From NCBI GenBank assembly GCA_033032175.1, contig CM065331.1, positions 7,936,370 to 8,000,369 on the forward strand: a stretch of DNA of 64,000 nt. The letters run 5' to 3'. The stretch comes from Saturnia japonica (taxonomy: Eukaryota > Arthropoda > Insecta > Lepidoptera > Saturniidae). This document shows positions 24,648-36,950 of the stretch, piece by piece. Positions within the stretch are counted from its first letter, which is position 1; every line of letters starts with the position of its first letter. The notes below the pieces were generated by a model. That model did not search any database. It was not told the origin of the DNA and was given only the letters and a program-made list of their open reading frames with translations. Both the position numbers and the translations under genes were made by a program.

Positions 24648-25659
24648 TTTAATTATTAAATAACTAAAATTTCAACAGTGACAACGAGGTGGGATTTTTT
24701 TTCGCTATGGCGGGAAAAATTAATCAGTTTGCGCGCGCATCTAACAATGGCGATCGGCCATAGACTAAAGGAATGAGGTTTCTTTTTTTTTGGCTTTCCG
24801 CAGATAGCGTTTTAGCCACGTATAAAATGGAGAATTTAAAGTTTTCTTTATTACAGAGAAAACAAAAGTTATATTTGAGTGAAAGTTTTATTTATTAAAC
24901 ACGTACAAGTTGAAATTATCTATTTAAATACGAAGTTGTATGAAATGAGCAAGCAATAGGTACATTAATTTATTTGTTCTATTGATCATTATCTTTTTTG
25001 TATCGAAACTTTTTTAAGAACAAAGCAACTCGACCAATAAAATAAAAAAAAAACTCTATAACTCACTTGTGAATAATAGCAATGAAAAAATCACAGTTTG
25101 ATTACAGGTGTCATTATGTGCCTAATTGCGATGATATTAGAGCCACTTTATGAGCAAGTGTGTTGAAAAGAATATTATTATCGTGTCTCTCAATCAATAA
25201 AGTATTAAGAAAATTATTTGTAGATATAATGTAAAATTCGTTTTCTATCTTTAAATGAAAATTGCACATACATTGCTCGACATATTTCTGTTTTCAGATC
25301 AAATCTTAAGTTGACTTAGGACCTTCTGCAACTGAGCCTATTATTAGTGTGGTAGCGTGAATATATGTACACTATGACTGATCGTATAAACTAAGGTTCA
25401 AAGGTTAGCATATATTATTATGTATGTATATATCTTACTATTAAGTTAGTACAATATTTAGATAAATTTTGATACTTTAAATATTTTTGAATTATTTCGT
25501 TTCGATATTATTTTGGTATAGGAAGCCATATTGTTTATTTTTTAGAATAGATTGAAATTTATTATCATGTATCAATTTACACTTGAGCCTTTATATAGCA
25601 AATTAGAATTAAAAAAATATATTTGACAGTTATAGATCTTATGTTATGTTTTTCTATTA

Positions 25660-25830
25660 AATTTTCAGTAGCAGCTCGGAGTATGGCTTTTTGTCCGATT
25701 AATGGCAATAGGCTCGCCCCTTATTACATGGGAACTAAAAACATACCCAGCGAACTGTGGGTGTACATTAGTACACCTCTGCCTAACCCTTCGGGGATAG
25801 GTATAGGCGTGATGGTATATTGTGTTATGC
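25660..25830 (+). repeat. SINE-1 copy lacking its tRNA head
   Basis: Begins within the body at TCAGTAGCAGCTCGGAGT and runs through GGCAATAGGCTCGCCCC and CTCTGCCTAACCCTTCGGGG to TGATGGTATATTGTG. It is 5' truncated, as is usual for retroposons. Confidence 0.75.
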
Positions 25831-27059
25831 AGTTCTAGATCCTCCATTTGTGGGTGTCATGCTACCATTTAAATTACTTATTAATATGTTTATCTTCCAC
25901 CATTAAAAAATCCGGTTAAACGTCAGGTAATTAATAGTGTTCGAAATGTCACTTTTATCGTCGACCTTTATCTGTCCACTGTTGGGCATGGTTCTTCAAG
26001 TAGTGTCGCTACTACCTGATCTCAGGTCTTCTTCATCGAATCTTAACTCGGGTCACCGCTCCATCTTGCAGGGCATTCCACGTATTCCTAATTGCGATCT
26101 CCATAACAGCGAGTTCATTCTTATGCTTTGTTTTCTCTCTGATTAAATCCTTCAGAGAAACTTCTAGAATATATCTTTCCACTTTAAATTTGGGAACCGA
26201 TCTAACCGTGAGTGTAGATTTTTAGTTCTATAGTTCATGTCCGGTAGATCGCTATGGTTGATTATTTATGTCTTCAAAGATTGTTGGAAGGGCGATATGA
26301 AATTTAGACATTATTTTCCAAAGGGATCTAAATATATCTATCTACATTTCGTTTTTAACTCCGATGCAAATAAGGGGTGTTTTATATTTAACACGTGTAT
26401 CTGTCTGTAGCATTATGATACAGATTATGTTCTTAGCTATGATTAAAGATCATCAGCTCTTTTCTAGTTGATGAAGGAATATGAACAACTTCCACAAATC
26501 TAATCGATTCGAAATGTAGTATCCTATAACTTCAATGATAATACAGAAACATGGTTACCTTGGCCTGTTGCCACAGCGTCATCTACAATCTGCACGATAT
26601 TGGATGCCTACTTGAATCGTCACCAACTTGCAGCAGAGATATCATGTTTGGACTCATTGGATCGGCCATATTGAATAGAAAATTTCAAATAATAGAAAAG
26701 TTATATCTGCCAAGAGTTTTTTTAATTCATCACGTTAGAGATGTGCCTACTACGCTGTTGGATTTATACATACAGCGAATGAAAAAAATAAACAATTGTA
26801 TTCTGCTAATTACTTATATCGATAATTAAGAAAATTTGATTTATAATCTATACGCCGCTGTAAAGTTTGTATTATAGATGCTTAATCATATTATATGTAT
26901 TATATTGTTACACACTTAAGTCGTGTTTATTGTAAATTCACAAACTGTGAGTGCAAATATAGCTGAATAGATACAGTAGCAAATTATTTCGTTGTGTAAA
27001 ATGCAGATGAATAATAAATAATGTTAGCAGAAAGTGTTTTATTTAAAAATAATAATATA
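25831..27059. other. Intergenic DNA with a 'CCACTGTTGGGCATGG' repeat
   Basis: TCTGTCCACTGTTGGGCATG at about 25972 belongs to a LINE-derived block common in insect genomes. The 92-codon frame at 26551-26829 shows no motif I can name. No gene is supported. Confidence 0.35.
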
Positions 27060-27870
27060 ATTTTAAGAGCGGCGGTGCTCTTGTCACTGGAGCAATCTCC
27101 AGTTCTCCCTACATTGTGCCTTCCTATTGACATCGTGATACGACACCACCTATTTTTTCTTCACTTGCTGAATGTATGTCCTTCTCGGTCTTCCTCTTTT
27201 CTTCAATTTTTTCATTCTAATATAGTTTTAATAGGTCTTCGTACCGAATCAAATGCCTCACCAAATTTTTCGATGAGCGTATTATTATGAGTAATCTGGT
27301 TATTGACTTGTCTTTTTGAAGCTATTAATGTTTTAGTTTTATTAGTGTTGATTTTAAGACCCAAAGTTAGTAAATATGGTATTCATTTCTCGACTTATAG
27401 CTACTACTGCTTTATCGTCTGCAAATCTAATAAATTTTATATTGTCCAGGTTAAATTCCCCCCAATAATCGATGTTATGATCTGTCATAAGGCACATTAT
27501 ATAAAAATATTGAATATCAAAGGTGAAAGTGAACATCCTTGACGTACTCGTTGTTTTATGTTTGCTCTTCCTGTTTCCTCTCCCATTTCTATCAATGTTC
27601 CTTGCTCCCTGTAAAGGTTAAATATAATTCTTCTATCTCTGAAGTCCAATCCTGCTTCCCTCAATATAATTAACATTTTCTTCCGATTTACTTCATCGAT
27701 GGCTTCCTTTAAATCAACAAAAGCTATGTTTCCAAATCATATTCAAGCCGTCTATCAATTATCAGTCTTAATGCTAGTATTGTCTCCCTTCTCTCTCTTC
27801 CTGAACCCATACTGATCCCCTCCCAGATATTGTTCCGCTAGTGGTTTGATTTATGTTTGTATAATTATGA
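27060..27870 (-). pseudogene. LINE reverse-transcriptase remnant, minus strand
   Basis: Read on the minus strand from 27870 downwards, in several frames, the blocks are QYGFRK, VDLKEAIDEVNRKKML, RRIIFNLYREQG, RQGCSLSPLIFNIYI, the catalytic box FADD (FIRFADDKAVVA) and LKINTNKTKT, then GRPRRTYIQQ near the end. This is the order of an RTE- or related non-LTR reverse transcriptase. Frameshifts and stops between blocks show that it is dead. No flanking target duplication was identified. Confidence 0.75.
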
Positions 27871-28604
27871 GTACTATTTTGCTTGCCTGTGAAATTAAGC
27901 TTAATGTCCGGCGCTCGTCACATTTAAGTGTGTTTGGTTTCATTGGTAGAGTTATAGTCCTACTATGACTACCTAACAAATTATATACCCTAACGAATTA
28001 AATAAGAAACCAAATCCACAAAATTATAAGCGTATCTATAGGAATTATTTTCATGAAAGCCTCTTATTACCATAGGAAATATGAATTTTAATGACTTGAA
28101 CACCAAAATAAATAGCATTAACCTTTCATACCCATAACTTTACAACACATGTAAAGGCAGTTCGACTCCATAATCTTTAAACCGGTTTGCAAGCGAAGTA
28201 ACTAGAATCTTTAGCTTACTTTGAGTCGGTGGATATAATTTTATCTAAATACCTACAATTAATTTGATTTTTGTTATGTACATAGTATAGATTATTTGTC
28301 TTTATACCTGAGATGTTTAGAACCAATTCAATCACTGTCTCCGCTTAAACCAGTTCTGGTTTTTCGAGATCCTTCAATAAAATATTTATGTATTCTTTTT
28401 ATTTAATAAATTTAAAAAGAAAAAATTGCATTATTAATTTATAATTTCTTCTATACGAGCTATGCTTTTGCTGCACGTATGTGAGCTAATAAACTTCTTT
28501 ATCCACACTTCGCTGTCCCTGGCATATAAATGTTAAATACGTAAGTAGGTACTCACCAAAAATCAAATTGTGTGGTTAATTAATAAAAATTAGGTATTAT
28601 TATT
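27871..28604. other. Intergenic AT-rich DNA, nothing recognised
   Basis: No open frame of note, no repeat seen elsewhere in the window. Confidence 0.4.
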
Positions 28605-29325
28605 ATATTCTTTATTGCATAAAAAAAAAAGTACAAATGGAGGACTTAATGCTAACAAGCATTCTCTGCCAGTCTTCCAAGGGAGCAAGGGAAAGGTATA
28701 TGCAAGGTGTGCATAATGTTAAGTAAAAAAAAAGATTATAACGATTATTAAGATTATATATTATTAAGAAGTATTCAATTGCTCCAAGTAAAACCTACGT
28801 AGCGAATACTTGAAGGAATTTCGAGAGTTGGCCAGTTGGATATTGATAGGAAGCGAATTCCACAGTCGTGCTGCTGTAACAGCGAAGGATTGGTCACGGA
28901 AATTAGTATGATGACTTGGTATACTGAGAATTAATGAATCAGAAGACCTTAGCTGTCTATTATGCGTATCCGCGAGAGATTGAAAAAGTGTTTTTAAATA
29001 TTTAGGGGATTTGGGATTATTAAGTACGGAGAAAAGAAGACAAAGTATTCTTATATTCCTACGTTGCCGAATAGGTAGCCATTTCAACCTGGCTCGGTAT
29101 TCAGAAACATGATCAAACTTCCGAAGACGGAAGATGAAACGGATACAGTTATTGAGTAGACGATCAAATTTATTTAAGAGATCTTCTGAGAGGTCCAAGT
29201 AAGCAACGTCTGCATAATCCAGAAGTGGTAGAAGAAGAGTATTCACTAGGGAAATCTTAGTATTAACAGGAAGAAAGTTTTTCAAACGCATGAGAGAATA
29301 TGAGATATATGAGATACGCATGAGA
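28605..29325 (-). mobile_element. 5'-truncated CR1-type LINE, minus strand
   Basis: An open frame of 185 codons at 28764-29321 (minus) encodes the C-terminus of a LINE ORF2: LLPLLDYADVAYLDL, LNKFDRLLNNCIRFIF, WLPIRQRRNIRIL, LWNSLPINIQ and FKYSLRRFYL. The 3' tail (28605-28764) carries ACTGGCAGAGAATGCT and CATTAAGTCCTCCATTTGTA and ends in a GCAATAAAG-type terminus. The plus-strand copy at 52370-53224 shares both the protein and this tail, so they are one family. Tail and protein resemble lepidopteran CR1/Zenon-like LINEs; Jockey/L2 types are the alternative. Endonuclease and catalytic RT core are missing. Confidence 0.85.
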
Positions 29326-30368
29326 GGTGTACTGTTAAATGCTATTTCAATATGAAGGAAGGATTATGATTACTACTTCTATTACTTGGGCTAATACAAT
29401 CCCTGGTTCACGGGCGACACTTGTAATGTTATAAATTAAATAGTATTAGTTATTAACAAAATAAATATCTTATGAGAATTATTAAAAAATTATAATTAGT
29501 AAGTATTTAAATAACTAAGGTCTATCCACGAGCCCAAAACGTAATGTAGGTAATGTTAATCATCTTAGATAATACAAATGAATGACATTTAAATCTTGAT
29601 AACTTGGCCAGTGAGCTACAGAAAACTTTACCATTCGGGAAGGGTGGTGATTCCTTATCATCTTTAATCGTGTATTATTATTTTGATTATTAAAAAGAAA
29701 ATCTAAATTCCAGTATTGGGTTTTTTTATATAGGTATTATAATAAATGCAAAAAATGTGATATAGAGTTGGAAAGGGTGCACAGGACCTTGGTTTGAAGT
29801 CTTCCTCTCCGGATCTCGCGTCAGACACCAGCTCACCGCATCACTATAATTGTTAACATATTCATACACAAAAGTAATATCACAATTGTATCCAAGTGGC
29901 ATTACGGGAAACTTGGTTTTCTATGTTTTTAAAAATCTTGTATAAAACTCAATGGTAACTCGGGATACGAAAAGTCAATTCCATATGAAACATGTCCGAA
30001 GACCACATTTACTTGTGAACTTTCATTATAAATTAACTTGTAATGGTCACTTTGGTTAATTTTTATTAAACAATAAGACTTCATTATATTGTTTGTCGTG
30101 TGTAGTAGCAAAATGCAATAATGCAAAAAACTTCGTTTCTCTTATAAAATGCGTATACTGAGTTACCTACAGGATTTTTTTTGAAATCATGATTTTGTCG
30201 GCGTAATTAGCTTCCATTGTTTGTGTATAGCTTCACTCGCACGGGCGCGACGATGTGTTTTGATCAGAATAAACGAAAAGTAATTTATATATTTTCATAT
30301 AACGTTATACCTATAACCTCTTCAGTGTGGGTATATTAGTTGGTTGACCTATAATTACGTATGCAGTT
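29326..30368. other. Intergenic DNA, nothing recognised
   Basis: AT-rich, with no supported open frame or repeat. Confidence 0.4.
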
Positions 30369-30840
30369 TTGATGCATGTAACCAACGTGCCACGTGATTT
30401 CTCATTTTTGCTATCACCTAAGGTACCACCTCCACCGGTGAGAGTATCGCCACGAGTCTACCCTGCTATCGTTGGGTCATCTCCACGAGGCGATTATTCT
30501 TCCGACCGCGTATCACCGCGACTCGTGACGGATCACCGCGTTATCTACCGCAACGAGTCACGTCGGATTGTTGTCCACAACAAGTTTTTTTTTTGTTGAA
30601 AAGAACTCAATTTAGCGGCAGGCACGCGGCGAACGCGTACCGAGTCGGCGTTTTCCTCGTCAATGTCACTCGTCGCCGTGTGGAGACACGTTCATAGACT
30701 TGTTATCGAATGAAGTGCCAGGACGATAATATCGCCGCGATAAACTCGCTCGTGGAGGTGGCGCCTTCCAGTGTCATTAACTATATCACAGTCATCATGA
30801 TGAGATGTTCATATCGTGACGTGAAATTCAAATCGCAAGT
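30369..30840 (+). other. GC- and CpG-rich islet with a short open frame
   Basis: Base composition jumps from strongly AT-rich to balanced, with many CG dinucleotides, in 30400-30595 and 30610-30840. The first part has a 76-codon frame (VPPPPVRVSPRVYP, then SSPRGDYSSDRVSPRLV). This could be a 5' exon or promoter of a gene that continues elsewhere, or an old element. I find no convincing splice donor at its end. No function is assigned. Confidence 0.25.
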
Positions 30841-32044
30841 TGTAATGGTACTAAATACGTATTTGCAGATATCGGCCTCGATACACATTTTTATCTTTCT
30901 TTTTAATAATTCATTGGATGCGATAAATAATGGTGTTACATGATAATAAATAGATGCATACCTCAAATATTCATATAAATATTTATTACCATGTTATTAA
31001 AGAAAAATATTACTGTTGCTCATAAGTAGGTTTTTATTATTATTTGATTGAAAAACATTACATGTCGATGGCTTCGTGGTAGGACACGGATTGCACCGCG
31101 ACCACCATACGCCAAGTGTAGCACCGGGCATAGTGGTACGCTTAGATGTGTCGTGTGTATTTAAGGAAGCGCAAATATCCGTGGCCTTCACAAGAGAATG
31201 CTCCTACATAAATTATATGTATTTATTAAAAAGAGTTTCATGAATCCAAATTGAGCTCTTTTTTAAATTAAAAATATATTCAGTTGATTATGTATATAGT
31301 TATTTTATGTAAAATTTTCAAATAATCGATTCAGGAGTATTTTTAATTTGTTCGGCCTTACTCAGCCTTGAAAGTAATGTAGTCTAGGAGCTGGATTTCA
31401 TTGAAATCATCAAAGATTTTTCGTTGAAAAAAGCTCACAAGGTACCATTCGTATGATAGGCTATAATTTCAAATTGATTACTGGGTAAGTAATAATATGT
31501 TTTATGAAAAGATTTGATTACTCTCGCAATAAATGATTGAAAAACTTGCAAGGAAAATGTTATTTGACCTATTTAAAAAATAATTAGGTGCCTCTTCCAC
31601 TCCTTTGTTGCCATAGGGCCTCCACACTTTTAAATTCGGCTCAGCGAATACACATGCTGATACGCCTCTATTTTCAGAGGCTTGCAGGTTAGCGAGACTG
31701 CGACGCTGACGTCCAGCGGTGAATTCTTGAATACTTACATTTGCCGCACCGTACTGATGTGGAAAGTCACCCAACTAACGTATTCCCTACTTCCTATGAT
31801 ACTGGGCCTTTCAAACGAGGCATAAAGAGGCATTTCAGCAAGCCGGCATGAGAATGTCGATGTATGTCACCGACGGTCGCCGCTGTTTGTGGCCTGTATC
31901 ATACCATCAGACGCTATAGTCAAAAATGCTCACCATTTGCACAGAGGCGTACTTTGTTCGCCTGGACTACAAAATGCCGTCGATCGGGCATAAGCGCGAA
32001 TCGTGTTACTCCTGCTCTCGGTTATATGTTTATTATGGGTGATC
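30841..32044. other. Intergenic DNA with LINE-like traces
   Basis: A minus-strand 90-codon frame at 31502-31774 (RQRRSLANLQASENRGVSA) looks like translated repeat DNA rather than a host protein. At 31805-31850 the plus strand reads RGIKRHFSKP, a trace like the LINE C-terminus at 15020. At 31065-31160 a SINE-like 'GATTGCACCGCGACCACCAT' block matches one at 51865-51885. Confidence 0.35.
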
Positions 32045-32430
32045 CTTAAAAGATAGAAATATACAGTTTCTGACTTTTTTGTAGGTCTTTTTAATATCTA
32101 AAATTGTGTAGTACATTAATTAGATATATTTGTTATGGTTTACTCAGCGTAAGCCATTTAAGCGCTCGAATTGATTCACCATGGCCAGTTTTTTATATTT
32201 GCGTGGAACACTAATTATTTTTCTAAAATAAAAGTAGGTTAAGTTACTCCTTATAACATCAGCTATCTGTCAGTGAAAGTCCCGTCAAAATAGGTCCAAC
32301 CGTTTCGGAGATTACTCGTAACAAAGAAATAGACACAAAAATTTTAAAAATTGGTGTTTTGTTATAGGTGTCGTGTATACTTTCATATACATTTAGTAAA
32401 AAAACTGTTATTTTGACATTTTTGTACTTT
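32045..32430 (+). repeat. Repeat B copy, 5' end missing
   Basis: Shares GGTTTACTCAGCGTAAGCC, CAGCTATCTGTCAGTGAAAG and TTGTTATAGGTGTCG with the copy at 15964-16400; the GCTGTGCCCG head is absent. Confidence 0.7.
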
Positions 32431-32909
32431 GGAACCTCTACTTCATTTGTTTTATCATAAAATTGTTGTCTACTCTACTCCTAGATTGTATCGGGACAAT
32501 TCCTGTAAGTAACACACGCAAGTTTCACGAGACACTCCTTCTAGGAGTGAAGAACTCTATAATAATAATAATATAACGTACATTAATATTTCATATTGAC
32601 ACAATATAGAGGTGAACTTATTATGTGGAACGTTACAATGTTTTCAAAACCAACTGCGGTTCATATTGTAAAAACATCAACAATGCGCTATTGTGTACAC
32701 TCTCGCTAGTTAATATTTAATATCTATTACATACTAGCTGGTGCTCGCGACTTCGACCACCTGAATATATTATTATATATATACAGGGCCGTATTAATCA
32801 TATTCGGCACCGGGGTGTGGCCCCCGCTCTTGTTAACCAAAAAACGTAGATAATATATTTTTTATGATTCATTACATTATTTCCCTAAAATAACAACCGA
32901 GACTTGCGA

Positions 32910-33192
32910 ATTGTTCTAGTGCACTCCTTCACGATAACGCTCGTCCATACACCGCACAACGAATTGTCTCAAAACTACAGCAGTTACGACTTGAAACGTT
33001 TCGTCACTTACCATACTCACCAAACTTTGTTCCAATTGATTTCAAATTTTTTTTTCGGATTTTGGATAACTTTTTACAGAGAAAAAAATTTGAAATCCGA
33101 TGAGAAGTTCAAAAACGCCTTTAGAGAGTTAATCGATTCCCGTCCTAAGGATTTCTATAGCAGAGGCATCAATAAACTTCCATTAATATAGC
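32910..33192 (+). pseudogene. mariner transposase C-terminal fragment, plus strand
   Basis: In two frames the plus strand gives the second-aspartate motif LHDNARPYTAQ near 32930, YSPNFVPIDF near 33018 (third catalytic aspartate replaced by asparagine) and NAFRELIDSRPKDFYSRGIN to 33180. Compared with the copy at 11268-12550 it is a different and older mariner lineage. N-terminus and both ends are absent. Confidence 0.8.
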
Positions 33193-33371
33193 AGAAGTGT
33201 ATCAACAATACTTGGAGTAGTTTAATTAACTAGCTGTGCTCGCGGCTCTGCTTGCGTGGACTACAGGGTTACTCAGGGTTGTTGTGAGTAGTCTAGTAGA
33301 TACCTACAGAGACTTATGCCGGTCGGCTTGCGCAATTTAGGACTCTGTGCCCCGGTGCCTCGCACCTCTCG

Positions 33372-33452
33372 CACCCTCTAGTTTTTTTTTATATCTGACT
33401 ATACTGTTAGCCTTAGGGACCCTGAAGCCGCTGCGGCATCTACAACTTCACC
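33372..33452 (-). mobile_element. Jockey-J 3' end, minus strand
   Basis: Begins with a poly(T) run (33380-33389), then the complement of the J terminal block CTAAGGCTAACAGTATAGTC, and the GAAGCCGCTGCGGC core. It is one of about ten truncated copies of the J element (fullest copy 50788-51793) and lies head to head with the plus-strand copy at 33604-33680. Confidence 0.75.
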
Positions 33453-33603
33453 GGACTTGAATATTTAAAAAATATATACTTGTTATAAACTACCATAAGA
33501 GTGCTACAAGAGTGTGCGAGATGTGTGTGTGTGTGTGTGTTGGGTGTGCGTGGGTAAATATGAATAGGAGTATAATAATTGTAAGTTAAAAAAGTTTTAA
33601 TTA

Positions 33604-33681
33604 CCCAAGTCCGGTGAAGCTGTAAAAGCCGTCAGAGGCTCCAGGGCCCCTAAGGCTAACAATATAGTTATTTAAAAAAAA
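33604..33681 (+). mobile_element. Jockey-J 3' end, plus strand
   Basis: CCCAAGTCCGGTGAAGCTGT leads to AAAAGCC, GGGCCCCTAAGGCTAACA and a poly(A) tail at about 33672-33680. Only the last ~75 bp of the element are present. Confidence 0.75.
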
Positions 33682-34969
33682 ATTAATTACGAGAAATGAG
33701 AGGTTTACGAATTGGATAAGTTAAGTTTAAACACAGATACTTAAAGAATAAAAATATTTAAAAAAAAAAATGACAATATTTATGATTAGAACGTGCTATA
33801 TATGAAACGGACTTTGTAGTAAAACTATGGTATCGTAAAACAAAACAAACGGTTTATAAATCACTTAGAGGTAAAGTATAAAATTCAAATATGCGGTTCG
33901 TATTAAATTTTAGTTACCTAGATTGATTTTTACTACTTGCCTATACCTAATAACATCTTCTTCAATCTAAAACAATATAATACATATATCTAAAAACGTA
34001 ATATTATTCCTACTAGTATTTAGTAGTATTTAGTAGTTAGTATTTATAACTATAGTAGTAGTTTAATTTTTTTACACTGATATAATCTAAACTTTCAGTG
34101 GCTAGTAGAAGAAGTAATGTGATAATGGATGTAGCGATACCTATACGGATATGATATACATATATCACTTAACACCAGGTGTACATGTACTGCATGCCTC
34201 TTTGCTACGGCAAAATAAAGAAACAAACGTATTATGACCGCAAAAAATTAATTAAATTATGTTCTACTGGCTTCAGTTTTTGACTAGGAATTGATAAAAA
34301 TTATACTTTAAGCTCCGTCCAGTAGACAATAATTCAATCACAGCGCCACCTCTAGCGTTCTGGGATAGTATAAAACCTACTTGAATAAGCACTTACGTCT
34401 GCAGACTTTCATACCGATTGGTCAAACGGTATTGGCTATCAATGTCATGAAAACCAATATCAATTTTTGAAAACACAGATTAGAAGTTTTGGAACACATA
34501 ATAAAACTTCTAGGTACCTATACCGCTTTCAACTAGTTTTGTATGACAACATCGAACTGTCTTTATCTTTACCAAATAACCTTTACGCAAATGGTTTTAG
34601 TATTTATTATCTACTGATTAATTTAATGATACTTTTTAACAAAGTATCAAAATTAATATCTTTTTGATAAAACATGAAGAATTTTAAACACTAATAAAGA
34701 AGATAAAAACTTATGTTTTGATTAGCCTTTCTTAACTTCAAGGATTAGTTACGGGTTGAAATATATATTGTATACTAGCTGTGCCGTCGGTTTTACCCGT
34801 GTACTTTACCAACTCTCCATTGGGCTGTTGCCAAAGTACCCATGTAGCCTACCGATGTTCTCACTTACGGTACTTGCCTAAAACTTGCAAGATTGCTTGA
34901 CGTTCATGTTTACTGCTCCACTACTTGTGGTAGCAGCGTGAAGTTATTTATAAACCTCCTCAATAAATC
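33682..34969. other. Intergenic DNA with a repeat B head
   Basis: CTAGCTGTGCCGTCGGTTTT at about 34776 is a repeat B head. AT-rich DNA elsewhere. A 'CACAGCGCCACCTCTAGCG' motif at 34338 is similar to those at 1085 and 46300. No gene supported. Confidence 0.4.
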
Positions 34970-35712
34970 TATACTACTTAATAAAAATTTATTGTTTGTT
35001 TGTTTAAACACGCTAATCTCTGGAACTACCAGTCGGCTGAGTGCCCTCTGCGCTCGCCCCCAAGTTCGGTGAAGCTGTAAAAGCCGCAGCGGCTTCAGGG
35101 CCTCTAAGGCTAACAGTATAGTCAGTTCAAAAAAAAAAGGAACTACCAGTCGAATTAAAAAAAGTATTTTTGTAAATGATAACCAGACTGCCGAGGAATA
35201 GTATAGGCTATTTAAGATTAGGTTACACCTGTCAGATAGCCTTAAATATTGATTTTTGTTACGTAAGTCTAAAGTCGACGCCCTTCCGAACTGCTTTAAC
35301 CGCGTGCGCTGGCGTAATCGTTAATGACACGGAAATACAATGTTGTACAATAATATTAGTCCTTAGCATATCTATAAAAAAGCCAGCGACAGTGTATGCC
35401 TATTTCTTATACATAAGCCTCAATGAGGTATTTTGTCACAAAGATTTTTTGGTAAGTATTATTTTTAGACATGACATATTAATCCTTTACAAACAAACGT
35501 TACTTCATCATAAAGGCATTTTATGAAGTTAAATTTTGCTCTTCTTAGCATGTTATTTGGAAACATACTTTAGGGGATAATTAAAAAATAAAATTATTTT
35601 TTACTTGCGAGAAGAACAATTATGATAGGATACGCGAGTGCGTTGGAGTTGCAGTGTTTGTCGTATAAAATTAACACGAATGAAACAGTGGGGCAGAGCT
35701 AGTATGTTATAA
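34970..35712 (+). repeat. Repeat D copy 1, split by a Jockey-J insertion
   Basis: Repeat D is a ~600 bp element running from TTGTTTGTTTGTTTAAACAC through GCCTTAAATATTGATTTTTG, GAACTGCTTTAACCGCGTGC, GCATGTTATTTGGAAACATA and ATTATGATAGGATAC to GGGGCAGAGCTAGT. The same order is found at 52040-53545. Copy 1 is interrupted by 35036-35138. The 14-bp host sequence GGAACTACCAGTCG is repeated on both sides of the insertion. Confidence 0.8.
35036..35138 (+). mobile_element. Jockey-J 3' end with 14-bp target-site duplication
   Basis: A 103-bp 5'-truncated copy (GCTGAGTGCCCTCTGCGCTC to a poly(A) tail) flanked by GGAACTACCAGTCG at 35022-35035 and 35139-35152. This is the signature of target-primed reverse transcription. 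Confidence 0.9.
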
Positions 35713-36347
35713 ACTGCAAAATAAAACTGACTAAGTAGTAGTTCTAGAAAGTAGAGTGTTCAAACAAACAAACAATCTTTTAAGCTTTATTATATTACTG
35801 TAGATAAAAAGTAATGATTCTTTGTTTTTTTTTTTTATCGTAGCACAGCATAGTGACGTCACTGTACCTGTACAGTGCAATCTAATGACATCTGGGATAT
35901 TGTTAGTGGGATCTACAATTCATTGTCAGTCGTCGCTGTCATGCCTGCCTGATCAAGTGACTCGTTAACGTTACGCTTGTAGGACTCTATATTCTGGGAG
36001 GAGGAAATAGTTGCACAGCTCCACAGTAAGGCAAAGATAAGACGTACCGAATTCCTTTGTTCGTGCCATGCCGAGACAGGGAGGTTACACGTAGCTCCGA
36101 AGCTTAGCTTTGTGTTTTTGTACCCTATGCATTACCCGACCATACATCCGACTGCGATGACACTTTGCTGAATTGTTGCGCGCATGTCCGCAAGCGTTTA
36201 TGTGTTAGTACAGCCAGTTTATGAAAGATGGCGTTCAAGTAGTTTCATTTTATAGGCAACGCGAACGAAATGGTTGGCAAAGCTTGTATAGAATATATCT
36301 CGCAACTGAAGTGTTATGCTCGATTCTAATAATTGGTAAACCAGTGC
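35713..36347. other. GC-balanced stretch of unknown role
   Basis: 35850-36235 is less AT-rich than its surroundings, and contains TGACGTCACTG (a CRE-like palindrome at about 35873) and an ATG at 36221 that opens a 119-codon frame running into the Jockey-J insertion, so that frame is not a gene. It might be a promoter or 5' leader of the transporter gene far downstream, but nothing links them. Confidence 0.25.
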
Positions 36348-36358
36348 ATCAACATTAC

Positions 36359-36939
36359 GTCACGTCCACCCTCTCTAGCGGCAACCCAAGCCTAGGTCCG
36401 TTCCTCGGTGTGAAGCCCTTGGGTCAGGCAGCCGCCCGCGCGATACAAAGTGACACTATACGTGCAACACTTAGTTACCCACACACAACATTACACACGT
36501 ATGAACACACACACGTGCACACCACACAGGTACATAGGTTCTGTAAGGGACCTTTTTTTTTCTTTTTTTGCGCTAGTTAGACTAATGCGCTAGTTAGTGT
36601 AGAAAAACCATTCCGATTAACAAATACACATACGCATGGTCCACTCCTTCCTCCCAGGAGGAGGGGAACGTGCATATGAGTATATATTAGTTAGCTCGAA
36701 TTCTTCTAAGATTAGGGAATTAGTTAGATCGCAACTTTTTCGCATTCGCGACGACCGCCCGAGCCGAGGTTCGGCCACTCTGGCACCCTCGTGCGGGTCG
36801 TCACAAACTTTCGCGGCTGAGTGCCCTAAGCGCTCGCCCCCAAGTCCGGTGAAGCTGTAAAAGCCGCAGCGGCTCTGTTTGACGATAGGGCCCCTAAGGC
36901 TAACAGTGTAGTCAGTTTAAAAAAAAAAATAATATAAAT
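36359..36939 (+). mobile_element. Jockey-J 3' UTR copy, 581 bp, with 11-bp target-site duplication
   Basis: Matches 51235-51793 in order: CCTCTCTAGCGGCAACCCAA, GGTCCGTTCCTCGGTGTG, CGCGCGATACAAAGTGACAC, TAAGGGACCTTTTTTTTTC, TTTCGCGGCTGAGTGCCC and CCCCTAAGGCTAACAGTGTA, then poly(A). ATCAACATTAC occurs at 36348-36358 and 36940-36950, framing the copy. Confidence 0.9.
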
Positions 36940-36950
36940 ATCAACATTAC

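Noticed and set aside
36221..36580. 119-codon plus-strand frame.
   Set aside because: It runs across the junction of a Jockey-J insertion (36359) and would need the mobile element to be coding.
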